DNA of 64,000 nt from Pseudolabrys sp963742345 (GTDB taxonomy: Bacteria > Pseudomonadota > Alphaproteobacteria > Rhizobiales > Xanthobacteraceae). Both the position numbers and the translations under genes were made by a program. Numbering within the stretch: the first letter of the stretch is position 1; every line of letters begins with the position of its first letter. Where the stretch lies: NCBI GenBank assembly GCA_963742345.1, contig CAVULO010000002.1, positions 62,001 to 126,000 on the forward strand, in the 5' to 3' direction. Shown in pieces: positions 57,161 to 64,000 of the stretch. The notes under the pieces are model-generated. The model did no database searches. It saw only the letters and a program-made list of their open reading frames with translations, and had not been told where the DNA came from.

Positions 57161-58915
57161 ATGGCCGAAGCAGCAGTGAAAGAAAAGAAAGGCGAATCGA
57201 CGACGCCAGCCGAAGCACAGCAGGATCTGACGGACGGTTTTCACCTCGTCATCGATGCGCTCAAGCTCAACGGCATCAAGACAATCTACGGCGTGCCCGG
57301 CATACCGATCACGGACTTTGGCCGCATGGCACAGGCCGCAGGCATTCGCGTCATCTCGTTCCGGCACGAGCAGCACGCCGGCAACGCAGCGGCAATCGCC
57401 GGCTTCTTGACGAAAAAGCCCGGTGTCTGTCTCACGGTGTCCGCCCCCGGTTTTCTTAACGGCCTGACCGCGCTGGCCAACGCCACGACCAACTGTTTTC
57501 CGATGATCCTGATCAGCGGTTCGTCCGAGCGTGAGGTCGTCGACTTGCAGCAGGGCGACTACGAAGAGATGGACCAGTTGGCCATCGCCAAGCCGCTCTG
57601 CAAAGCCGCTTTCCGCGTGCTCCATGCGGCAGACATCGGCATTGGCGTGGCGCGCGCGATCCGCGCGGCGGTTTCCGGCCGTCCCGGCGGCGTTTATCTC
57701 GATCTGCCGGCCAAGCTTTTCTCCCAGGTAATGGGCGCAGACGCCGGAGCGAAGTCGCTCGTCAAGGTCATCGACCCGGCGCCTGCCCAGCTTCCGGCTC
57801 CTGTGGCCATCAAGCGCGCGCTCGATGTCTTGAAGGCAGCCAAGCGCCCCCTGATCATCCTCGGCAAAGGCGCGGCTTATGCGCAGGCCGATGACCAGAT
57901 TCGTGCTCTGGTCGAAAAGACCGGCATTCCTTTTCTGCCGATGAGCATGGCCAAAGGTCTTTTGCCCGACACGCATCCGCAGTGTGCGGGTGCGGCGCGT
58001 TCGACGGTGCTGAAAGACTCCGACGTCGTCATGCTGATTGGCGCCCGCCTGAACTGGCTGCTGTCGCACGGCAAGGGCAAGACCTGGGGTGAGCCTCACT
58101 CGAAGAAGTTCATCCAGATCGACATCGAGCCCAAGGAGATGGACAGCAACGTCGAGATTGTCGCTCCGGTGGTCGGCGACATCGGCTCGTGCGTATCGGC
58201 TCTTCTCGAGGGCATCGACAGCAAGTGGCCGGCCGCACCGGCCGACTGGGTCGGCGCCGTTAAATCGAAAAGGGAAGAGAATGTCGCCAAGATGGCGCCA
58301 CGGTTGATGAAGAACACCGCGCCGATGGATTTCCATGGCGCGCTCGGTGCGTTGCGTACCGTCGTCAAGGAGCGGCCGGATGCCATCCTCGTCAATGAAG
58401 GCGCCAACACGCTCGATCTCGCACGTGGCGTCATCGACATGTATCAGCCGCGCAAACGCCTGGACGTAGGGACCTGGGGCGTCATGGGGATCGGCATGGG
58501 CTTTGCTGTCGGTGCTGCGGTAGAGACCGGCAAACCCGTGCTCGCGGTCGAAGGCGACAGCGCCTTTGGCTTCTCTGGAATGGAAGTGGAGACGATCTGC
58601 CGGTACAACCTGCCGGTCTGCATTGTCGTCTTCAACAACAACGGCATCTATCGCGGAACCGACGTCAATTCCACCGGCAGTTCGGACCCGGCGACAACGG
58701 TCTTCGTCAAAGATGCGCGCTACGACAAGATGATGGAAGGATTCGGCGGCGTTGGTGTCCATGTGACAACCCCCGACGAACTCAAGCGCGCCGTCGATGC
58801 GGCCATGGACTCCGGTAAGCCGACCCTCATCAATGCGGCGATCGACCCGGCGGCCGGCAGCGAGAGCGGCCGCATCGGCAACCTCAACCCGCAAAGCGTG
58901 GTTCGCAAGAAATAA
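57161..58915 (+). CDS. oxc: Oxalyl-CoA decarboxylase
   Basis: This TPP-dependent enzyme converts oxalyl-CoA to formyl-CoA and CO2. The 584-residue length fits the family. The N-terminal TPP domain has IKTIYGVPGIPITDFGRMAQ and Glu70 in SFRHEQHAGNAAAIAGFL, the catalytic glutamate region. The middle domain has KPLIILGKGAAYAQ. The C-terminal TPP-binding motif runs from GDSAFGFSGMEVETICRYNL to VVFNNNGIYRG (465-499). It follows the regulator gene by 24 bases with AGGGAGG before the ATG. Its reaction needs the formyl-CoA transferase gene that follows. Confidence 0.96.
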   Translation: MAEAAVKEKKGESTTPAEAQQDLTDGFHLVIDALKLNGIKTIYGVPGIPITDFGRMAQAAGIRVISFRHEQHAGNAAAIAGFLTKKPGVCLTVSAPGFLNGLTALANATTNCFPMILISGSSEREVVDLQQGDYEEMDQLAIAKPLCKAAFRVLHAADIGIGVARAIRAAVSGRPGGVYLDLPAKLFSQVMGADAGAKSLVKVIDPAPAQLPAPVAIKRALDVLKAAKRPLIILGKGAAYAQADDQIRALVEKTGIPFLPMSMAKGLLPDTHPQCAGAARSTVLKDSDVVMLIGARLNWLLSHGKGKTWGEPHSKKFIQIDIEPKEMDSNVEIVAPVVGDIGSCVSALLEGIDSKWPAAPADWVGAVKSKREENVAKMAPRLMKNTAPMDFHGALGALRTVVKERPDAILVNEGANTLDLARGVIDMYQPRKRLDVGTWGVMGIGMGFAVGAAVETGKPVLAVEGDSAFGFSGMEVETICRYNLPVCIVVFNNNGIYRGTDVNSTGSSDPATTVFVKDARYDKMMEGFGGVGVHVTTPDELKRAVDAAMDSGKPTLINAAIDPAAGSESGRIGNLNPQSVVRKK

Positions 58916-58975
58916 GGGAATGCGCAACGCTTCGCGCTGCGCCTGGGATACGAGTTTAGGATCGAGGAGATGAGA

Positions 58976-60403
58976 ATGGCAGTCCGCAAGAAAGCCAGGA
59001 AAGCGAAAGCCAAGACCAAGGCGGCTTCAAGGAAAGTCGTAAAGCTCAAGTCGAAGAAGCTGGCCGCCAGGGCCAAAACCGGCAACGGCCTCCCGAGGCC
59101 GAGCACGAAGTCCTACGGGCAGGATGGCAAAGCTCTCACCGGCGTACGCATCCTCGATTTCACGCACGTGCAATCGGGTCCAACCTGCACGCAATTGCTG
59201 GCCTGGCTCGGTGCCGACGTGATCAAGGTCGAGCGTCCGGGGGTAGGAGACATTACCCGCGGACAGCTGGTCGATGTGAAGGGCGCGGATTCGCTTTATT
59301 TCACGATGCTCAATCACAATAAACGTTCGATCACGATCGACTCCAAGCACCCGCAGGGCAAGCGCGTGCTCGATGAGCTCATCAAGGTCTGCGACGTGCT
59401 GGTTGAGAATTTCGCGCCCGGCGCGCTCGACCGCATGGGGCTGACCTGGGACCACATCCACAAGCTTAACCCGCGCATGATCGTGGCGTCGGTGAAGGGC
59501 TTCGGCCCAGGTCCGTACGAAGACTGCAAGGTTTATGAGAACGTCGCGCAATGTGCCGGCGGCTCGGCCTCGACCACAGGATTCCGCGAAGGTCCGCCGC
59601 TGGTCACCGGCGCCCAGATCGGTGACAGCGGCACTGGCCTGCATCTGGCTCTCGGCATCGTTTCGGCGCTCTATCAACGCAATCGCACTGGCCGTGGTCA
59701 AAAGGTGCTCGCCGCCATGCAGGACGGCGTGCTCAACCTCTGCCGCGTGAAGCTGCGCGACCAGCAGCGTATCGAAAAAGGCCCGCTCACCGAATACAGC
59801 CAATACGGCGAAGGCATTCCGTTCGGCAGCGCGGTGCCGCGCGCGGGTAACGATTCCGGCGGCGGTCAGCCGGGCTGGATCCTCAAATGCAAAGGCTGGG
59901 AGACCGATCCCGATGCCTACATTTATTTCATCACCCAGGCGCCGGTCTGGGAGGAAATTTGCGAGCTGATCGGCGAGCCGACCTGGAAGACTGATCCGGA
60001 ATACGCCACGCCGCGCGCGCGGCTGCCAAAGCTGAAGGCAATCTTCGCTCGTATCGAACAGTGGACCATGACCAAGACCAAATTCGAGGTTATGGAAATC
60101 TGCAACAAGGTCGATATCCCGGTCGGTCCGATCCTGTCGATGAAGGAGATCGCCGAGGAACCGTCGCTGCGCAAGACCGGGACGGTCGTCGAGGTCGATC
60201 ATCCGACCCGCGGCAAATATCTGACCGTCGGCAATCCAATCAAGATGTCGGACTCGATCTCCGACGTGAAACGCTCGCCGCTGTTAGGCGAGCACACCGA
60301 CGAGATCCTCAGTGACGTGCTCAAGTTTTCGAGCAAGGACATCGGCGAGATCAAGAACTCCGGCGCTCTTAGCGCGCCGAAGAAGGAAGAAAAGGCGGCG
60401 TGA
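58976..60403 (+). CDS. frc: Formyl-CoA:oxalate CoA-transferase with basic N-terminal extension
   Basis: The class III CoA-transferase moves CoA from formyl-CoA to oxalate. It has TGVRILDFTHVQSGPTCTQL, LYFTMLNHNKRSITID, VENFAPGALDRMGLTW and VYENVAQCAGGSASTTGFRE, then the catalytic Asp in VTGAQIGDSGTGLH. Late motifs are GQPGWILKCKGWETDPDAYI and SPLLGEHTDEILSD. The core is as long as known FRCs (about 425), but about 50 residues precede it, rich in Lys, Ala and Arg (ARKAKAKTKAASRKVVKLKS). Starts at 58970 and 58976 are both possible; GAGGAG fits the second. It follows oxc by about 60 bases. Confidence 0.95.
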   Translation: MAVRKKARKAKAKTKAASRKVVKLKSKKLAARAKTGNGLPRPSTKSYGQDGKALTGVRILDFTHVQSGPTCTQLLAWLGADVIKVERPGVGDITRGQLVDVKGADSLYFTMLNHNKRSITIDSKHPQGKRVLDELIKVCDVLVENFAPGALDRMGLTWDHIHKLNPRMIVASVKGFGPGPYEDCKVYENVAQCAGGSASTTGFREGPPLVTGAQIGDSGTGLHLALGIVSALYQRNRTGRGQKVLAAMQDGVLNLCRVKLRDQQRIEKGPLTEYSQYGEGIPFGSAVPRAGNDSGGGQPGWILKCKGWETDPDAYIYFITQAPVWEEICELIGEPTWKTDPEYATPRARLPKLKAIFARIEQWTMTKTKFEVMEICNKVDIPVGPILSMKEIAEEPSLRKTGTVVEVDHPTRGKYLTVGNPIKMSDSISDVKRSPLLGEHTDEILSDVLKFSSKDIGEIKNSGALSAPKKEEKAA

Positions 60404-60411
60404 CGGCTTTC

Positions 60412-60461
60412 GTGTCCCGGACGCGGTGCAGCGCGAAGTGGCGCACCGCTGATCCGGGACC
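60412..60461. repeat. Palindromic repeat between frc and the formyltransferase gene
   Basis: TCCCGGAcGCGGTGC and GCACCGCtgaTCCGGGA form a long imperfect hairpin around a short loop. The element is of the kind found dispersed between genes in Bradyrhizobium relatives. It lies inside the operon, 9 bases after the frc stop, so it may affect mRNA stability. Confidence 0.7.
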
Positions 60462-60535
60462 ATTGCGTAGTTAGTGCTCGTGAAGGCCGGTTCTGCAGCG
60501 CCCGGGGCACGAAAAAAGGCGGGGAGGGACGTTGA

Positions 60536-61465
60536 ATGCGTATCGTGGTTCATGGCCAGCAGGCCTTCGGCAAAGCCGTGCTGGAAGCGCTGCTCAAGCG
60601 TGGCGAGAACGTGGTCGCCGTTTATGTCGCGCCGGAAAAGGAAGGCGCCAAGGCCGATCCGCTCAAGGAAGCCGCAATAGCAGCGAAGCTCCCGATCTAT
60701 CAGCCTGCGTCCTACAAGGACCCGAAGGTCTGGGAAGAATTCAAGGCGCTCAAGCCCGATCTCCAGGTCATGGCTTTCGTCACGCTCTTTGTGCCGGAGG
60801 ACTTCCTCAATATCCCCACGCATGGCTCGATCCAGTACCATCCGTCGCTGCTGCCGGCCTACCGCGGCGCCAGCGCGATCAACTGGCCGATCATCAAAGG
60901 CGAGAAGGAAACCGGCCTCTCGATTTTCTGGCCCGACAACGGCCTCGATACCGGCGCCGTCCTTGTTCAGAAGAAAACGCCAATCTCCAGTACCGACACG
61001 CTCGGCACTGTCTACTTTGATCGCCTGTTCCCGATGGGCGTCGAGGCGATGATGGAATCGGTCGACCTGGTGAAGGCCGGCAAGGCGCCGCGCATCAAGC
61101 AGGACGAGTCAAAGGCAACCTATGAAGGCCGCTGTGGCCCCGGCAATGCCAAGATCGATTGGGGGAAACCCTGGGAGCAGATCGATCGCCTGATCCGCGG
61201 CTGCAATCCGGCGCCCGGCGCGTGGACCACGTTTGACGGCAAAACGTTGAAAATCTTCGACGCCAAGCCGCTACCGGCGAAAGACCCGAAAGGGATCGCC
61301 GGCAAGCTCGGCGAAGTGGTCGCGGTCGATGCCGACGGATTCACCGTTGTTTGCGCCGACGGGCGTTTCAAGGTTACCCGCGTTCAGCCCGACGGAGGCA
61401 AGAAGATCGACGCCTCCGAATTCATCTCCACTGCCAAGCTCGCCGCCGGGGCGCGGCTCGGTTGA
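60536..61465 (+). CDS. Formyltetrahydrofolate hydrolase/formyltransferase, ALDH1L1 N-domain-like
   Basis: The 309-residue protein has the formyltransferase N-terminal fold: MRIVVHGQQAFGKAVLEALL, ALKPDLQVMAFVTLFVPEDF, and the active-site region YHPSLLPAYRGASAINWP, with DNGLDTGAVLVQ (Asp). It carries YHPSLL rather than the NxH of methionyl-tRNA formyltransferase, which matches the hydrolase domain of 10-formyl-THF dehydrogenase. A C-terminal OB-like domain follows (PAPGAWTTFDGKTLKIFDAK, GEVVAVDADGFTVVCADGRF). It stands between frc and the formate-THF ligase gene, so it probably acts on 10-formyl-THF. Methionyl-tRNA formyltransferase activity is unlikely but not excluded. Confidence 0.87.
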   Translation: MRIVVHGQQAFGKAVLEALLKRGENVVAVYVAPEKEGAKADPLKEAAIAAKLPIYQPASYKDPKVWEEFKALKPDLQVMAFVTLFVPEDFLNIPTHGSIQYHPSLLPAYRGASAINWPIIKGEKETGLSIFWPDNGLDTGAVLVQKKTPISSTDTLGTVYFDRLFPMGVEAMMESVDLVKAGKAPRIKQDESKATYEGRCGPGNAKIDWGKPWEQIDRLIRGCNPAPGAWTTFDGKTLKIFDAKPLPAKDPKGIAGKLGEVVAVDADGFTVVCADGRFKVTRVQPDGGKKIDASEFISTAKLAAGARLG

Positions 61466-61494
61466 TCGTCATTTTCAAATAACGGAAAAATCCA

Positions 61495-63193
61495 ATGCCC
61501 GCCTCGCAACATCAAAGCCCGAAGTCCGACATCGAAATTTCTCAATCGGCCAAGAAGCGGCCGATCCTCGACATTGCCAAGGAAAAACTCGGCATCGCCG
61601 CAGAAAATCTCGAGCCTTATGGCCACTACAAGGCCAAGGTGTCGATGGACTACATCAAATCGCTGCAAAGCAAGCCAAATGGCAAGCTGATCCTGGTGAC
61701 GGCGATTACGCCGACGCCGGCGGGCGAAGGAAAGACCACGACGACAGTGGGCCTGACCGACGCACTCAATCACATCGGCAAGAAGGCGATGCTGTGCCTG
61801 CGCGAGCCGAGCCTCGGTCCGTCTTTCGGCATGAAGGGCGGCGCCGCCGGCGGCGGTTATGCGCAAGTGGTGCCGATGGAAGACATCAATCTTCACTTCA
61901 CCGGCGATTTCCACGCCATTACCTCGGCGCACAATCTGCTCTCGGCGCTGATCGACAATCATATCTATTGGGGTAATGCGCTCGGCATCGATTCACGCCG
62001 GGTCGTCTGGCGCCGCGTTATGGACATGAACGACCGCGCGCTGCGCGAGATCGTCTGTTCGCTTGGTGGCGTCGCCAACGGCTATCCGCGCGAGGCCGGC
62101 TTTGACATCACCGTCGCCTCCGAAGTCATGGCGATCTTCTGTCTCGCCAAGAATTCTCGACGACCTCAAGGAGCGCCTCGGTAACGTCATCGTCGCCTAT
62201 ACGCGCGACCGCAAGCCGGTGCGTGCGCGCGACCTCAAGGCGCATGGCGCGATGGCCGCGTTGCTCAAGGAAGCGATCGCGCCCAATCTCGTGCAAACGC
62301 TGGAAGGCACTCCGGCCTTCATTCACGGCGGTCCCTTCGCCAACATTGCGCATGGCTGCAACTCGGTGTTGGCGACCACGACCGCACTCAAGCTTGCCGA
62401 CTATGTCGTGACGGAGGCGGGTTTCGGCGCCGACCTCGGTGGCGAGAAATTCATCGATATCAAATGCCGCAAGGCCGGCCTGACGCCACACTGCGTGGTG
62501 CTGGTCGCCACCATCCGCGCGCTCAAGATGCATGGCGGCATCAAGAAGGAAGATCTCAAGTCCGAGAATCTGAAGGCGCTTGACGCCGGCATGACCAACC
62601 TGCAACGGCACGTCGAAAACGTGAAGAAGTTCGGTCTGCCGGCGGTGGTTTCGATCAACCGCTTCTCTGCCGACACCGACGCCGAAATTGCGCTGGTGAA
62701 GGAGAAGTGCAAGGCGCTCGGCGTCGAGGCGCTGATGGCCGATCACTGGGCCATGGGTGGAGCGGGCGCTGCCGACGTCGCCAAGGCGGTGGTCAAGGTG
62801 ATCGACGAGGGCAAAGGCAAGCTCAAGTTCCTCTATCCCGACGAGATGCCGCTGTTCGAAAAGGTCGAGACGATCGCGCGTGAAATCTACCGCGCCAAGA
62901 ACGTAACTGCAGACAAGTCTGTGAAAGACCAGCTCAAGACCTGGGAAGAGATGGGTTATAGCAAGTTGCCGATCTGCGTTGCCAAAACCCAGTATTCGTT
63001 CTCGACTAATCCGGACTCCAAAGGTGCGCCGGCTGATCACACCATCAATGTTCGCGAGGTCCGCCTCTCGGCCGGCGCCGAGTTCGTGGTGGCGATCTGC
63101 GGAGAAATCATGACCATGCCCGGCCTGCCCAAGGTGCCGGCGGCTGACGCCATCGACGTCAACGCGCAAGGGCAGATCGTCGGATTATTTTAA
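61495..63193 (+). CDS. fhs: Formate-tetrahydrofolate ligase (one apparent frameshift)
   Basis: This enzyme joins formate to tetrahydrofolate with ATP, giving 10-formyl-THF. The P-loop is TPTPAGEGKTTTTVGLTDAL (residues 72-91). Other family regions are LREPSLGPSFGMKGGAAGGG, DINLHFTGDFHAITSAHNLL, FIHGGPFANIAHGCNSVLAT and EAGFGADLGGEKFIDIKCRK. One extra T near 62154 breaks the frame between CLAKN and LDDLKERLG; the second frame ends MTMPGLPKVPAADAIDVNAQ then GQIVGLF. Rejoined size is about 565 residues, normal. It starts 29 bases after the formyltransferase stop. Confidence 0.95.
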
Positions 63194-63216
63194 GATTGTT
63201 CGCACGGCTCGACAGC

Positions 63217-63245
63217 GAAAAGGCCCGCCAAAAGCGGGCCTTTTT
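63217..63245 (+). terminator. Rho-independent terminator after fhs
   Basis: The stem aaaaggcccgc / gcgggccttttt surrounds a 5-base loop and ends in a T run. It closes the oxalate/C1 operon. Confidence 0.92.
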
Positions 63246-63433
63246 GCGCTACGGCAGGGCGGTTTGTTTACGCAAATGCCTCGTCAGAACGCGCAAATTT
63301 CCTAAAATTTTTCGCATTTTTGCATGGTGCTTGTAGAGCGAGTTTTCGCAACTTTCCGGTAGGTTGCTACCTGCTTTCAGGCGTTCGGAGGTTTCCGCGA
63401 CACCAAGGTCGAATTCGCAATTCCTGAGCCGGT

Positions 63434-64000
63434 ATGTCCATGTCAGCCACTGCTCCATCCCATCAATCGAATGCACTGGCCGAGAGCCGTTCGCTGCTCG
63501 ATGAACTGGTCAGCCCGGTTGCCAGCGCGACCACCAAACACCGCCTCAGAATCATTGATCGGGTTACCGATCTTTTTGCCGCGGGCTCACGCAGTTATTC
63601 TCACGAACAGATCGCGCTGTTCGACGACGTGCTACGCCGGCTCTCGGCCGATATCGAGGTCAAAGCCCGCGCAAAGCTCGCGCATCGGCTGGGCGGCATG
63701 GAAAGCGCTCCGCCAAAACTCATCCGCTTGCTCGCCTTCGACGATGCGATCGAGGTGGCCGAGCCGGTGCTCGTCAATTCGCAACAGTTGAATGACGATG
63801 ATCTGGTCGAGAATGCTACGACCAAAAGTCAGGACCATCTCTTTGCAATCGCACAACGTTTGAAAATAAGCGAAGTCGTCACCGATGTTCTTGTCGAACG
63901 GGGCGACGAACGGGTCGTCCATAGGGTCGTCAAGAACAAGGGGGCACGCTTCTCGCTTGCGGGTTACGGCAAGCTTACGAATCGTGCGCGATATGACCGA
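63434..64000 (+). CDS. DUF2336 domain protein, partial (3' end beyond right edge)
   Basis: 189 residues are visible. DUF2336 features are SRSLLDELVSPVASATTKHR, RIIDRVTDLFAAGSRSYSHE, DVLRRLSADIEVKARAKLAH, and LIRLLAFDDAIEVAEPVLVN, a HEAT-like helical repeat typical of the family. The start is ATG 63434 or ATG 63440. Function unknown; it is common in Hyphomicrobiales. Confidence 0.8.
   Translation, partial: MSMSATAPSHQSNALAESRSLLDELVSPVASATTKHRLRIIDRVTDLFAAGSRSYSHEQIALFDDVLRRLSADIEVKARAKLAHRLGGMESAPPKLIRLLAFDDAIEVAEPVLVNSQQLNDDDLVENATTKSQDHLFAIAQRLKISEVVTDVLVERGDERVVHRVVKNKGARFSLAGYGKLTNRARYDR

Noticed and set aside
57146..58927. 593-codon minus-strand frame opposite oxc
   Set aside because: High-GC genes often leave the antisense frame open. 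Oxc is unmistakable on the plus strand; the antisense product is His/Arg-rich noise.
59027..60202. 391-codon minus-strand frame opposite frc
   Set aside because: Same reason as for oxc: antisense of a clearly recognised gene.

Overview
The window is high-GC alphaproteobacterial chromosome, most likely order Hyphomicrobiales near Xanthobacteraceae/Bradyrhizobiaceae. This rests on the rRNA operon (16S - tRNA-Ile(GAU) - tRNA-Ala(UGC) - 23S - 5S, with a small helix-9 intervening sequence in the 23S), on typical Hyphomicrobiales gene neighbourhoods (argH-LptM-lysA-DUF4175; CpdR/zinc-ribbon beside ftsEX; DUF2125 next to tyrA-hisC-chorismate mutase; metX-metW), and on palindromic repeats of a type common in this order. 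I saw no prophage, insertion sequence, plasmid gene or CRISPR array.

Layout. 1-5.3 kb: end of a membrane glycosyltransferase, then twin-TM protein, PduO-type cobalamin adenosyltransferase, etfB, etfA and hydroxyacyl-CoA dehydrogenase (electron transfer and beta-oxidation). 4.9-8.2 kb: mostly minus-strand small detoxification and stress genes (MAPEG, DUF899, VOC, SRPBCC, ArsR) and a TlpA-like thioredoxin. 8.3-13.9 kb: argH, LptM-like lipoprotein, lysA and a large DUF4175 membrane protein. 13.9-20.3 kb: cpdR, zinc-ribbon protein, ftsE, ftsX, YdcF, plsC, a ChaC-like cyclotransferase and DUF2125. 20.3-25.2 kb: tyrA, hisC and chorismate mutase on one strand, metX-metW on the other. 25.2-32.1 kb: CHAP-like secreted protein, MOSC protein, clpB and an M23 peptidase. 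32.2-38.1 kb: the rRNA operon. 38.2-42.5 kb: DoxX, CHAD, initiator tRNA, a membrane-anchored hydrolase and a ceramidase-like protein. 42.6-52.1 kb: an accessory stretch of very small secreted or membrane proteins, transporters, an HdeD protein and a MASE1 sensor kinase with two response regulators. 53.2-63.2 kb: an oxalate/C1 locus. 63.4 kb to the end: start of a DUF2336 protein.

The most coherent system is the 53-63 kb locus: a tripartite tricarboxylate transporter (TctC, TctB, TctA), a GntR/FCD regulator, oxalyl-CoA decarboxylase, formyl-CoA transferase, an ALDH1L1-like formyltransferase/hydrolase, and formate-tetrahydrofolate ligase. Read as a pathway, dicarboxylate import is followed by oxalyl-CoA to formyl-CoA, CoA recycling with formate release, and formate entry into the tetrahydrofolate pool. 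Use of a TTT-family transporter for oxalate, and the role of the standalone formyltransferase, are inferences.

Quality note: about 30 single-base indels break otherwise well conserved, often essential genes (etfB, argH, lysA, ftsE, plsC, tyrA, metX, the M23 peptidase and others), nearly all before 32 kb. I read these as consensus errors, not real pseudogenes, and give reconstructed gene spans.
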